From Apis mellifera (taxonomy: Eukaryota > Arthropoda > Insecta > Hymenoptera > Apidae), in the NCBI RefSeq assembly GCF_003254395.2, contig NC_037645.1:9609229-9673228 (forward strand): DNA of 64,000 nt, read 5' to 3'. The first letter of the stretch is position 1, and each line of letters begins with the position of its first letter. Below the pieces are notes generated by a model. The model ran no database searches, was not told where the DNA came from, and worked only from the letters and a program-made list of their open reading frames with translations. A program made the position numbers and the translations under genes. Of this stretch, positions 35,481 through 47,479 are shown piece after piece.

Positions 35481-36640
35481 TCAATTGACAAGTTTCGAAA
35501 CGATGATAATTCGGGGATTATTTTTCAAAAAATTGTATCTCGTGGAGCAAAACTTGAAATCAATTTCAAAAACGAACTTAATCGAGGTTTCGAAACGATA
35601 ATTCGTGAATTGCCACATTTTTCAAAAAATTTTCTTTCCAAAATTTGATCTATGAAATCAATTTCAAAAACGAGTTTAACCGAGATTTCGAAACGATGAA
35701 AATTCATGAATTGCCACATTTTTCAAAAAATTTTCTTTCCAAAATTTGATCTATAAAATCAATTTCAAAAACGAGTTTAACCGAGATTTCGAAACGATAA
35801 TAATTCGTGAATTGCCACATTTTTCAAAAAATTTTTTTTCCAAAATTTGATCTATGAAATTAATTTCAAAAACGAGTTTAACCGAGATTTCGAAACGATG
35901 ATAATTCGTGAATTGCCACATTTTTCAAAAAATTTTCTTTTCAAAACTTGCATCCGTGAAATCACGATTCGAAATCAATTTCAAAAATGAACTTAACCGA
36001 AGTTTCGAAACGATGATTATTTTTCAAAAAATTCGCGGATTATTTTTCAAAAAATTTTCTCTCATGTAGCAAAACTTGAAATCAATTTGAAAAACGAGCT
36101 TAATCGAGATTTTGAGACGATGATAATTCGTGGATTATTTTTCAAAAAATTTTCTCTCATGGAGCAAAACTTGAAATCAATTTCAAAAACGAGCTTAATC
36201 GAGGTTTCGAAACGATGATAATTCGTGAATTGCCACATTTTTCAAAAAATTTTCTTTCCAAATGTGATCTATGAAATCAATTTGATTCGAAATCAATTTA
36301 AAAAACGAGCTTAACCGAAAGGTTTCGAAACGATGATAATTCGTGGATTATTTTTCAAAAAATTGTCTCTCATGGAGCAAAACTTGAAATCAATTTGAAA
36401 AACGAGGTTTCGAAACTATGATAATTCGCGGATTATTCTTCAAAAAATTGTCTCTCATGGAGCAAAACTTGAAATCAATTTGAAAAACAATCTTAACCAA
36501 AGTTTCGAAACGATAATAATTCGTGAATTGCTACATTTTTCAAAAAATTGTCTCTCAATAGAATAAAACTTGTGAAATCACATCAATTATCAGGAGATCA
36601 ATTCGAAAAACGAGCTTAACCGAGGTTGGGTCGAATTAAA
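35481..36640. repeat. Minisatellite, about 100-120-bp units, about 10 copies
   Basis: Units contain GAAATCAATTTCAAAAACGAG, CTTAACCGAGRTTTCGAAACG, ATGATAATTCGTGAATTGCC and TTTTTCAAAAAATTTTCT. Two unit versions alternate, ending either in GAATTGCCACATTTTT or in GGATTATTTTTCAAAAAATT with CTCATGGAGCAAAACTT. Confidence 0.9.
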
Positions 36641-37310
36641 AATCTCTCCTCGTCGGAATGATCGGTGATATTGGGAGATGTGTACTACACCCCGGCACGC
36701 CTCGTGGAATATTATGCTAATACGCTGCACGCGGTAAAGCGCGCGATCGCAATTATGCTATTGAACACCGTGAAGCTGTTACGGTGCGCTGTACGCCATA
36801 ATAGCCATCATGAGTTACACTCCGCGCCGAGGGAATCCACCGCAGACTCCATGTTGGCCAGCTCCTTCTTCCATCCAATATTTTTCTCTTCTCCCTTCTC
36901 TCTCTCTCTCTCTCTCGAAATCACCGCCTCGATCATCGAGTTTCTCGATTCGAATTCTTAAGGTCCCTCCTCGATCTTTTTTATTCTTCTTCTTCGATGC
37001 TTGGTGGAATTTAACTTGTTCCAGTTTTCATCCTTTGGCTTTCAGCACTACGATTTAAATAAATTGGATTGGATGGGTATTAATGTATTTTTGGACTTGT
37101 GTTTTTTATATTTGGAACATAATCGGATTTTAATTAGATGGAAATGGAAGGTGATTTTTTTTTTCAAATGATTGGAGGGATGAATTATTTTCAGAGGGTC
37201 GATTATACGCTTCTATCTTTTTTGCCAGTCGTTCGATTATAACAAAAATATATATTGAATATAGAAATATATATTGAATTTACTGATTTAAATTAAGAAT
37301 CCTCTTTCGT
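36641..37310. other. Unique block with enhancer-like first 200 bp
   Basis: 36660-36850 is GC-balanced, non-repetitive and dense in palindromic or AT-core motifs: the octamer-like ATGCTAAT at 36714-36721, AATTATGC, CCATAATAGCCATCATG and several GCGC/CGCG strings. A 98-codon frame crosses it but drifts into a (CT)n tract (36898-36914). After 36960 the DNA is AT-rich and unremarkable. Confidence 0.35.
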
Positions 37311-37315
37311 CCATT

Positions 37316-38017
37316 ATAAATTCAGTGTATTATATAATGTTTAATTGTACAAGTATAATCTGTTAAAGATTATGCATTTGTTCGTTCTACTCGTGAAGAG
37401 TAGAATGGAAAGAAAATTTTTAAGAAAATTTTTTAGGATATCTTTGAGAATTTTAATTACTTTAAATAATTCGTTTCTTTTTTTCTTTTCATAAATTCAG
37501 TGTATTGCATAATGTTTGATTGTACAAGTATAATCCGTTAAAGATTATGCATTTGTTCGTTCTACTCGTGAAGAGTAGAATGGAAAGAAAATTTTTAAGA
37601 AAATTTTTTAGGATATCTTTGAGAATTTTAATTACTTTAAATAATTCGTTTCTTTTTTTCTTTTCACAAATTCAGTGTATTGCATAATGTTTGATTGTAC
37701 AAGTATAATCCGTTAAAGATTATGCATTTGTTCGTTCTACTCGTGAAGAGTAGAATGGAAAGAAAATTTAAAAAAAAATTTTTTAAGATATCTTTGAGAA
37801 TTTTAATTACTTTAAATAATTCGTTTCTTTTTTTCTTTTCATAAATTCAGTGTATTGCATAATGTTTGATTGTACAAGTATAATCCGTTAAAGATTATGC
37901 ATTTGTTCGTTCTACTCGTGAAGAGTAGAATGGAAAGAAAATTTTTAAGAAAATTTTTTAGGATATCTTTGAGAATTTTAATTACTTTAAATAATTCGTT
38001 TCTTTTTTTTTCACTAC
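37316..38017. repeat. Homogeneous minisatellite, 175-bp unit, 4 copies
   Basis: Copies start with AYAAATTCAGTGTATTGCAT at about 37316, 37491, 37666 and 37842 (spacing 175-176 bp) and are nearly identical, so expansion or homogenisation is recent. Each unit carries a perfect hairpin (arms TTCTACTC / GAGTAGAA, spacer GTGAA; first at 37385-37405) and a wider inverted pair TGCATAAT / ATTATGCA (in copy 1 the first arm is altered). Confidence 0.97.
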
Positions 38018-38825
38018 GAAAGTATCAAAGTTCGATCCGAGATGATACATCCACGGTGTATAATAATTGTATGACAATAAAATTATCACTTTATAATAAT
38101 TCATCTGAATCAATTCGAATTATCGATTTGATAATTCATCTTATAATTCACTTTGCGGTATAATTATTGCATCAACGTTAGCCGGCGTGGGCGCGATACA
38201 ATCTGGTCAGGGTTATCGATTACTACGAAGGTCTGCCTGAATTTCGTTGCCTTTAGTTGCCATGACGATGATACTGTGATGTTGTTAAGTGTGACAAGAT
38301 TTTTTACCAATCAACCATCAACCAATTTTTTACTTATAGAATGTTATTGATGTTATTAAAATTTGATAAAAATGATAAATTATTGATATCGTGAATTCAA
38401 ATTGAAATTAAAAATTATAAATTCAAGGTGGAATGACAATATCACTTTTTTTATTCATCTTATTGTATAAAAGATGTGTAAAAGTCAGTTGGAATATTTT
38501 AATTGGTTCTATTGTTATTGTATATTTTTATAAAATAATCCATTAACGATTGTTGGAAGTGAAGAATCATTCAAATTCGAAATATCTTTTATACGATCGA
38601 TTTAAAATCAAATTAAAAGAAATATGTTCATCAAATTAGATAAAATTTAATCATTACTCGAAGAAAATATTTTGAATTGTGAATAAAAATCGTTACTATT
38701 TTATTTTAAGTTGCATTCAACAACTGTTCAGAATGAAAAATCGAATTCTATAATACGATTGATCATTGGAAAGAATATATTCAAATATAATATAAAATTT
38801 AAAATGAAATTTGCGAAATCTTACT
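38018..38825. other. AT-rich unique sequence
   Basis: Mostly AT-rich with a short balanced stretch at 38160-38300. No gene recognised. Confidence 0.5.
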
Positions 38826-39985
38826 TATTTCAAATTCAAAATGTCTTCTAAAATCATCGTTCGCGATATTTCGATCATCAATTAAAAAAAAAAAAGAAAA
38901 ATATTTATCGAATTGAATATATAGAATTTAAAATGACATTTATAAAATCGTTAAATTCGTTTAATTTTCAAAAAAATATTCACTTGAATTGCTAATAAAA
39001 TCTTACTTATTTCAAATTCAAAATGCCTTCTACGTCAATTTAAAATATCACGTTCGTGATATTTCGATTATCAATTAGAAAAAGAAAAGAAAAATATTCA
39101 TCAAATTCAATATCAAACTGTATTTAAGAATTTAAAATGAAATTTACAAAATCATTACTTATTTCAAATTCAAAATGCCTTCTACGTCAATCTAAAATCA
39201 CCATTCGCGATATTTCAATCATCAATTAAAAAAAGAAAAATATTCATCAAATTCAATATCAAACTAATCTCAAAATCTACTGTATAGAATTTAAAATGAA
39301 ATTTGCAAAAATTATCATTTATAAAATCTTACTTATTTCAAATTCAAAATGCCTTCTACGTCAATCTAAAATCACTATTCGCGATATTTCAATCATCAAT
39401 TAAAAAAGAAAAATATTCATCAAATTCAATATCAAATATCAATGTACAGAATTTAAAATGAAATTTAAAGTTTACAAAATCATCGTTACTTTAATTCTCA
39501 AAAAAATATTGGATAAAATCTTATTCGATATTTCGATCATCAATTAAAAAAGAAAAATATTCATCAAATTCAATATCAAATATCAATCTACAGAATTTAA
39601 AATGAAATTTAGAGTTTACAAAATCATCCTTATTTTAATTCTCAAAAAAATATTGGATAAAATCTTATTCGATATTTCGATCATCAATTAAAAAAGAAAA
39701 ATATTCATCAAATTCAATATCAAATATCAATCTACAGAATTTAAAATGAAATTTAGTGTTTATAAAATCATCCTTACTTTAATTCTCAAAAAAATATTGG
39801 ATAAAATCTTATTCGATATTTCGATCATCAATTAAAAAAGAAAAATATTCATCAAATTCAATATCAAATATCAAAATCGTTACTTTAATTCTCAAAAAAA
39901 TATTGAATAAAATCTTATTCGATATTTCGATCATCGATTAAAAAAAAAAGAAAAAAAGGAAAAATATTCATCAAATTCAATATCG
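38826..39985. repeat. AT-rich minisatellite, about 140-170-bp units, about 8 copies
   Basis: GATATTTCGATCATCAATTA recurs near 38870, 39060, 39210, 39385, 39530, 39675, 39820 and 39925. It is followed by an A run, GAAAAATATTCATCAAATTC, AATATCAAAT and GAATTTAAAATGAAATTT. The last five units are closest to each other and about 145 bp long. Confidence 0.9.
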
Positions 39986-41100
39986 AACCGTGTATAGAAT
40001 ATAAAATGAAATTCGCGGTTTCATCTCGACTCGATCGATCAATCTTTTGGACCGTTGCCCCGTGGAATCTGGTGGCATAGAGCGTGTTACTTGGAAAAAC
40101 CGGTCCTCTTTCTCTTTCGCCCCGCGAAAGCGCGAGTGGATCGAGTGCAACGAGGCCGTGTTATCGATCGGCCCGGTAACAAGCCCACCTTCGAGACCGT
40201 TTTTCAACCACTTCCGCTCGCCAGCTTCGCGCCAACTTCCTCGCAGGGATGAAATCCTCGCCCCCCCCCGAAATCTTCTCTCTCTCTCTCTCGATTAATT
40301 GCGAACCCTTCTCTCCAATTGTAATTTATTAATTGTGTGCGGTGAACAAAAATGGTGGAATCGTGATAATGGACGATTTCGTTCTTATTTATCTTCTTCT
40401 TCTTCCTCTTTTTTAAAAACGAAGGTGGAAATTAATTTTAACCGTTGATTTAATCTTGCAAGTCTTACCATATCAATTTGTATTTGTAGAAAGAGTTGAA
40501 CTTTTGAAATTTTTTTAAACTTTTCTTCTTATCGGATTTTTAATTTTTGGTCGGTAAAATTTCATGCTTTAGAAACATTTTTTACAATTATTGGGTTAAA
40601 AAGAGCAGTTTCGAAATAAATAATTATAACTGGAAGGATTCGAGTGAAAAAATTGTTATCGTTATCCAATTCCGATAATTTAAATTTCTGTCAGTTCAGT
40701 CGAGAAGGAAGCAAAGTGAAAAATTAATAAGAGGAATACAAAGTGGGTCTCCGGTTTCACGATCCCCCCACGTGTTTATCCTTCGAGGAATCGAGAGGAA
40801 AAAGTGCATCGCGTGCTCGCTCGATCGATACTTGCCCTCCAAGTTCGTGACCACGTTCTCCAGAATGTTCGCCGTAATCCGCCTCCTCCAAAGGTCATTC
40901 GATGCATTTCGAGTCTCGTGTTTCAGTTCCACCGTTCCCTCTTTCATCTCCCTCCCTCTCTTTTCTCCTACTCTCCCCTCCACCTTTCTTCCTTCCACTC
41001 CGGCATCCTTCGTAATAAATACGATCCGTCGATAATATAAATCCCGAAATATCCGGTAAGTAACGAAAAAACTGAACGAATTAAACCTTTTCGTTTTCAC
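39986..41100. other. Unique region with GC-rich start; possible donor near 41056
   Basis: 40030-40300 is GC-rich with a C10 run (40260-40269) and a (CT)n tract (40280-40292). 40300-40680 is AT-rich. 40700-41040 is balanced, with overlapping frames on both strands (134 codons minus, 87 and 78 plus) of unconvincing composition. A donor-like CCG|GTAAGTAA lies at 41056. No gene recognised. Confidence 0.4.
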
Positions 41101-41620
41101 TCTTTCTTTTTCGCGTGCAATAATTTCCTTCGCACGACAGCGTGGTCACTTCGAGTTCGTCGTCGTTTCGAGGATTCGATATTCCTCCGTTTAAAACAAT
41201 CACAAGAGCAGCAAGAGTCACGAGGCGAGAGATCTCACGTGACCGAACTTAACCATATTCCGATTGACACGGTGGCGACAGTGGCGACAGTGGCGACGCG
41301 ACGCGTCGATAAGCATCGAACGTGCGTTCGAGGACGTCGAATGCGGGCCAAGGCAGCCGTCCGCGATTTGTCAGCCGTAAATCTCGAACACGCTCGTTCC
41401 TTGCACGGACACCTACCCGGTAATTACATGGTTCCTTACCTCCAGTTACGTCAACCAGACCTGACATTTTCCTCGTTGCGACCGGGTTGCGCTCGCTTTT
41501 TACAGGCTTCACTTTGCCCGCAAGCGCCCTCTTCTGCTTCTTCCCTTGCAATTTTTCTTACGAGGATTATTCGATCGAATCGAACGGATTACATTTGATT
41601 TCTTTTACACTCGCGCTTTT
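41101..41620. other. CpG-rich unique block
   Basis: Balanced to GC-rich DNA with a short GTGGCGACA triplication (41270-41298). A 119-codon plus frame (41239-41598) and a 100-codon minus frame overlap; neither resembles a known protein. Acceptor-like TTTTTACAG at about 41499-41507 is unpaired. Confidence 0.35.
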
Positions 41621-42060
41621 TGAAATTTTATGTAATTGCGATTAAAAAAAAGATTCGATAAGAATTTCTTTTATTGTCAACTTTTTCAAATTTACCTTGA
41701 AACTTGTTAAAACGAATTATGGTCACGTCATTACGTGCGATATATATATTTTTTTTTTTTTATGCTTCTTGTATATACACATTGAATTTCCAGTAATTCC
41801 ATCCTCGTTTTATTTCCTATGCAAGCGTTATTAATTAATAGGTAACGACAATTTTCGCGAGTAAAAATCGAAGGAAAAGAATTTGTCGTCGGGAAGGGAA
41901 AATGATTTTATTACACCGCTTATGGCGATAATAAAATGATAATGAAAGTGAAAGCCCCATGGAAACGATCCACTCGAAATAACGAACTCAAAAGTGTGTG
42001 TTATGAAAGAGAGAGAGAGAGGGAAAGAGAGGGAGAAGAAGAAAAGGAAAGAAGAGAGAG
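41621..42060. other. AT-rich sequence with T run and purine tract
   Basis: (TA)/T run at about 41741-41761 and a GA-rich purine tract at about 42008-42060. No gene. Confidence 0.5.
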
Positions 42061-42242
42061 GCTAAAGATCAGTCTCGAGACAGTTGGTTGATTTATGAAG
42101 GGAGCCCGACGAATGATTTATCGATCGACGTAATTGCGGGCGGACAATGCGAAAATAACGTGTTGCCTTGATTGCCTGTGAAATACGGCGCCATCTTGGC
42201 TAAAGTATTCTCGAGGGTTCTGCGACTTCCTAAATAAATTCC
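42061..42242. promoter_or_regulatory. Putative regulatory block with Exd-Hox-like and Pho-like motifs
   Basis: Non-repetitive 180 bp containing TGATTTAT twice (42089-42096 and 42114-42121), which fits the TGATNNAT composite site of Extradenticle-Hox dimers, and GCCATCTTGG (from 42190), which contains the GCCAT core bound by Pho/YY1. It directly abuts a 100-bp GA tract, a substrate for GAGA-type factors. The combination recalls fly Polycomb/Trithorax response elements, but all motif assignments are inferences from short matches. Confidence 0.25.
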
Positions 42243-42619
<377 letters not shown>

Positions 42620-43455
42620 TTCATTTCAATATTTTTTAAATCGAGTTAATAAACAAAATTAATAAAAAATTAATATAATATTTAAAGGTTAATTTTTATA
42701 TAGGTATTTTTTATATTTATATAGGTAATAAGTTAATATAACATTAGTTTGTCAAACTGAAATAAATTTTATAAATTATTTTTTAAAATCAACATTAGAT
42801 TGGTCTTCAACCAAACCGATTGGTGCTCGATCGATACAAAACACACGGATGAGAAAAATTATACTCACATTATATTTGAAATGATCGCCAGAGGGGTCTT
42901 TTATCGAATTAATAAACAAAATTAAAAAATTAGTTAATATAACATTAGTTTATCAAACTGAAATAAATTTTTATAAATTATTTTTTAAAATTAGATAGTT
43001 TTCAATTAAACCGATTGGTGCTCGATCGGTACAAAGCACACGAATGAGAAAAATTACATACACATTACATTTGAAATGATCGTCAGAAGGGTCTTTTATC
43101 GAGTTAATAAACAAAATTAAAAAATTAGTTAATATAACATTAGTTTATCAAACTAAAATAAATTTTTATAAATTATTTTTTAAAATTAGATAGTTTTCAA
43201 TTAAACCGATTGGTGCTCGATCGGTACAAAGCACACGAATGAGAAAAATTACATACACATTACATTTGAAATGATCGGTGAGAGGGGTCTTTCATCGAAT
43301 TAATAAACAAAATTAAAAAATTAGTTAATCCTAATATAATATTAGTTTGTCAAACTGAAATAAATTTTTATAAATTATTTTTTAAAATCAACATTAGATT
43401 GGTGCTCGATCGATACAAAGTACACGGATGAGAGAAAAATTACACTCGCATTACA
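42620..43455. repeat. Minisatellite, about 195-bp unit, 4 copies
   Basis: ATTGGTGCTCGATCGRTACAAA occurs near 42820, 43013, 43209 and 43397. Units also share TTAATAAACAAAATTAAAAA, TTAGTTAATATAACATTAG, CTGAAATAAATTTTTATAA and GAGGGGTCTTTTATCGA. Copies 2 and 3 are almost identical. Confidence 0.92.
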
Positions 43456-43960
43456 TTTGAAATGACCGCCAGAAGATGGAGAGCATTTTTAGCTTCGATC
43501 GTCCATCCATCACGACGGCGGGAAAAGGGGATCGCGTTTCGGTTAACGTTCGAGAAACGAAACGAAACGTTGCCAAATTGAAAGCCAAGACCGGACAGGT
43601 GGAGGATGGAATACGTATCCTCCTCGTGTGTTGCTGCGTGTGTCGCGTGTCGCAATAATCGTTGGTTAACGATCGATCCGAGTGCCAACACGGCCGAGGG
43701 ATCATTGCACGTCGCGCGCACGTCTGGAGGGGGCTGGAGGAGATTCTGTGCGCGATTCTGGCCGTGCCAGAAACGGTGAAACGTTGCAACTCGCGGTGAC
43801 AAAGTGGAGAATAAACGGGTATTATCTTCGAGGCCACCGTCAAATCGAGAGATCGTTGAAATCGACGCTTCGAACGAAAAATATTCGAATTCGAATCAAA
43901 TGGATGGATTTAGAAAGAAACAATTTATCTTTAAATTAATCATTTATATCAATCGCGAAT
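43456..43960. other. GC-balanced unique block
   Basis: Overlapping frames on both strands (minus 120 and 130 codons; plus 60 and 85) of plausible but mutually exclusive composition. No domain is recognisable and the block might equally be non-coding regulatory DNA. Confidence 0.35.
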
Positions 43961-43974
43961 TTTACTTAAATTAT

Positions 43975-44092
43975 TTTTAATATTATTATTATATATTATT
44001 TTATATATTATTATTATTATTATATATTATTTTATATATTATTATTATTATATATTATTTCATATATTATTATTATTATATATTATTTCATA

Positions 44093-44136
<44 letters not shown>

Positions 44137-44270
44137 GTTATTTTATATATTATTATTATTATTATTATTATATATTATTTTATATATTATTATTATTATT
44201 ATATATTATTTTATATATTATTATTATTATTATATATTATTTTATATATTATTATTATTATTATATTATA

Positions 44271-44301
<31 letters not shown>

Positions 44302-44335
44302 TATTTTATATATATATTATTATTTTTAATATTAT
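43975..44335. repeat. (ATT)n / TATATTATTTTATATA compound microsatellite
   Basis: ATT trinucleotides broken regularly by TATATTATTTTATATATT segments, with one long pure ATT stretch (about 44096-44132). Frames are Ile/Leu/Tyr-only. Confidence 0.95.
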
Positions 44336-44735
44336 TTCAAAATCATCGATCTGTTATTATTATTATTTCTTATCGGATTGTTAATTTATTACAAAAGTTT
44401 TTCTTTTTGAAGAGAATATCCCGATATATATATCCCCAATAGATATTCGTGGGTTACGTCATCAACCGATTGATAGTTGCGGATCTTGGCCCGAAGAGGG
44501 CGAAGACACTGTCCAATACACTGGCCGTGCGTGTATTTTGGCGTTCAGGGTCCGGCGTGACCTGGACGTCGACTTTCAAAGCTTCACCCCTATAAATAGG
44601 ATTGGCCAGAGTTGGCAAAGATAGTGCAAGGCCGAGCTTGCCGGGAATAATAGCCAGGAGAAATGCACTCGCTCGACTCGTCTCAGCGTCGAGGATGCGT
44701 GGATTATCGGCTCTCTCGCTCCTTTATTGCCTTGT
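44336..44735 (+). promoter_or_regulatory. Unique block with TATA/MEF2 site, possible promoter
   Basis: 44450-44720 is GC-balanced and unique between a microsatellite and an array. CTATAAATAG at 44590-44599 is a perfect MEF2 consensus and also a TATA box. A weak initiator-like ATAGTG lies with its A about 32 bp after the first T of TATAAATA, the correct spacing. Downstream, an ATG at 44695 opens a 14-codon frame (MRGLSALSLLYCLV) that looks like a signal-peptide start but ends at 44737-44739 with no good donor. Promoter, enhancer or chance are all possible. Confidence 0.25.
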
Positions 44736-45532
44736 TTGATTGAAAAAACCCTTCCAAAAATTAGGATCCTGTGACGAATAGAAGAATCTGTAATTAAACG
44801 ATAATTTCTTTTTTTTTTCCAAGTTTGATTGAAAAGATCCTCTCAAAATTTTCAAAATTAGGATCTTAGGATGACGAATATTTTGGAATCAGTCTTATTT
44901 TGAAATATGCGGTTTAAGAATCTGTAATTAAATAATAATTTCTTTCTTTTTTTTACCAGTTTGATTGAAAAGACCCTCCAAAAATTTTGCAAAATTAGGA
45001 TCTTGTGACGAATATTTTGGAATTACTCTTATTTTGAAAAATATGTGATTTAAGAGTCTGATAATTTCTTTCTTTTTTTTACTAGTTTGATTGAAAAGAC
45101 CCTCCAAAAATTTTCGCAAAATTAGGATCTTGTGACGAATAGAAGAATCTGTAATTAAACGATAATTTTTTTCTTTTTTTTACCAGTTTGATTGCAAAGA
45201 TCTTCCCAAAATTTTGCAAAATTAGGATCTTATATTTTGGAATCTTATTTTGAAATATGCAGTTTAAGAATCTGATAATTTCTTTCTTTTTTTTATCAGT
45301 TTGATTGAAAAGACCCTCCCAAAATTTTGCAAAATTAGGATCTTGTGATGAATATTTTGGAATTACTCTTATTTTGAAATATGTGGTTTAAGAGTCTGAT
45401 AATTTCTTTCTTTTTTTTATCAGTTTGATTGAAAAGACTCTCCCAAAATTTTCAAAATTAGGATCTTGTGACAAATATTTTGGAATTACTCTTATTTTGA
45501 AATATGCAATTTAAGAATCTGTAATTAAACGA
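44736..45532. repeat. Minisatellite, about 85-137-bp units, 7 copies
   Basis: GTTTGATTGAAAAGACCCTC recurs near 44738, 44824, 44950, 45087, 45187, 45299 and 45423. It is followed by CAAAATTTTGCAAAATTAGG, ATCTTGTGACGAATATTTTG, GAATTACTCTTATTTTGAAA and CTTTCTTTTTTTTACCAG-type ends. Three units contain the perfect palindrome ATTTTGCAAAAT. Confidence 0.92.
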
Positions 45533-45835
45533 TTTACTAGTTTGAGGTTATAATATTTAGTACATAATTAATTAGTCTGAAGAATATTTTATTTTATGTT
45601 TAGTTAAATATAATATTTATTTTATTTAAATTATACTTTTATCTTTGTCTATCATCTATCTGATTCACAAGAAAAGATTCATCAGATTTGAGGTTATAAT
45701 ATTGTATAATTTGTATAATTAATTAGTTTGAAGAATATTTTACATCTTAAATATATTTAGTTAAATATAATATTTACTTTATTTAAATTATACTTTATAT
45801 ATATTCTATACTTTATATATATGTATTTTTGTCTA
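45533..45835. repeat. Two-copy direct repeat, about 148-bp unit
   Basis: TTTGAGGTTATAATATT begins copies near 45541 and 45689. Both continue with TAATTAATTAGTYTGAAGAATATTTTA and TAGTTAAATATAATATTTA. Confidence 0.8.
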
Positions 45836-46835
45836 TCTTAATTTATTGAGTTACATACAGTTGAATATTTTACATTTAACTAGTGATTGGACATCTATGT
45901 ACGATTTTGAATAATCTATGGTTGAATGCTCTATGATTTCGTTAATCTATATTGGAACAATCTAAATTTTGAATATTTTATCTGCTCGACGTTTAATAAT
46001 TTAATTCTTGAGGGGAGAAATCTATCTAAATTTTATTCTAAATATTACAATCGAACTATCCTTAACTCGTGATCAGATATTGATATTATTTAAATAATTG
46101 TACAATAAATCAAATTGCTTCTCTCGAGATTGACAGTCATTTTTAATTTTATTTATTTCCTTTTTTTTTTTTTTTATTTTCCTTGCAACTTGATCTCTCG
46201 CACGAAAATGAAATTGCAGAGAAATTTGGCACGCTTCTCATTGTTTCGCACCAAACACGTGCGCGCGAACTCTGACAGATCTAAATTATGCACTGTTTAC
46301 CGAACGGAATTGGTCAATTTGTTCTGGTGATTATTGTATCTTGAATGTACCAATGATGATTTCGAGGCTGGTTTTATGGATTCTTCGTGAGGAAACTCGA
46401 GAATGATTTGTGACCGTTTACGTATTTCTTCCGTTCCGTATAATCTCTTCGAGTGCAATAAAAATTCGATTCGTTGAAAATTGATTAATTGCGTTTAAAA
46501 AATATTTTAACAGATAATATATATTATATTTCCTTTCATATTATTATGCTTATATACTTAAATTAATTTAAACATAGAAATATACGTACGACCGCTCATG
46601 CGCTAAACTCGAACAACCTAACCTCAAACTCATCTTGCCCATTAACCTTATTGACCACGTAACCACTTGTTGCAACCGGTTTCTGCAACAAGCATTTCCA
46701 TCTGAAAACCTCTTCTTCCATCAAAATCCAAATTCAAATATTTTCACACGCGGCCGAACTCGAGAAACTTGCCATTAAAGCAACTTGAAAAGTTCGTTCC
46801 AAGAGAGAGCAGTGTATCGATGAGGTCGTGAAAAA
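45836..46835. other. AT-rich unique sequence, no gene recognised
   Basis: AT-rich with a T15 run near 46160-46174. A 71-codon frame (46115-46330) begins in poly-Phe and is unconvincing. Confidence 0.5.
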
Positions 46836-46993
46836 AGATGGCACTGCAAAAAGTCAGACAACCGAGGGTTTATTACTCGCGCTTGTTGTTCCACGATGTG
46901 TCTGAATGTCCGCATTATGCTCGCGCCAAGTTAAGCCAGACATTCTGTATTTCGTCGGGATATCGTGGCAACCTCCGCTCCCCCCTCTCTCAC

Positions 46994-47026
<33 letters not shown>

Positions 47027-47162
47027 GCTCGCTCTTTCTTGCGCGCCTGAAACTGTCTAGGGGGACAATGGCGAGGTTATATCCGAGCCAACGAGAGTGC
47101 ATTGTTAAACGACATCGGTGAGAATCAAGGAGAAACACGTCACAGATGGCCTAGAGAAAGAT

Positions 47163-47200
<38 letters not shown>
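46836..47200. other. Balanced unique block with (CT)n and (GA)n tracts
   Basis: CT tract at about 46991-47036 and GA tract at about 47164-47199. Between them, ATG at 47068 in a good context (GACAATGG) opens a 17-codon frame ending at the donor-like ACATCG|GTGAGAAT (47118). A first coding exon is conceivable but nothing downstream supports it. Confidence 0.3.
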
Positions 47201-47204
<4 letters not shown>

Positions 47205-47375
47205 GAACGTGGAGGGCATCGGTCGTTGGGATACGCTGATAACACAAAAATCGAAACACTAGTGCCGTTTTACTAGTCGTTAATCAAAGTTTTCATGGCT
47301 ATTTTCTTGCTCATTTCTTTTTTTTTTTTCGATCGTTAATAAATATCGATAAATCATTGACGAGCGAAGTGATTT

Positions 47376-47412
47376 TCTGATTTTTCTTTTTCCTTTTCTG
47401 TTGCAGGTGAGT
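47376..47412 (+). promoter_or_regulatory. Candidate recursive-splicing ratchet point (acceptor fused to donor)
   Basis: A nearly uninterrupted pyrimidine tract (47379-47400), with a branch-point-like CTGAT just before it, ends in TTGCAG at 47401-47406 and is followed without any exon by GTGAGT at 47407-47412. An acceptor joined directly to a regenerated donor is the definition of a ratchet site used to remove very long introns stepwise in flies. It lies 28.8 kb downstream of the candidate donor at 18563 on the same strand. A second donor, GTAAGT, at 47439 would define a 32-nt alternative exon. Confidence 0.4.
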
Positions 47413-47438
47413 CCACGAATAATTTTTCATCGTATATA
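47407..47438 (+). other. Possible 32-nt RS-type micro-exon
   Basis: Bounded on the left by the strong acceptor at 47406 and on the right by ATATA|GTAAGTAT (donor at 47439). If the donor at 47407 is not used for re-splicing, this 32-nt segment would be included. It is open in two of three frames. Competition between the two donors is the recursive-splice-exon arrangement described in vertebrates; applying it here is inference. Confidence 0.2.
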
Positions 47439-47479
47439 GTAAGTATACTCATTTTTACACACGGCAAACACACACTTAT

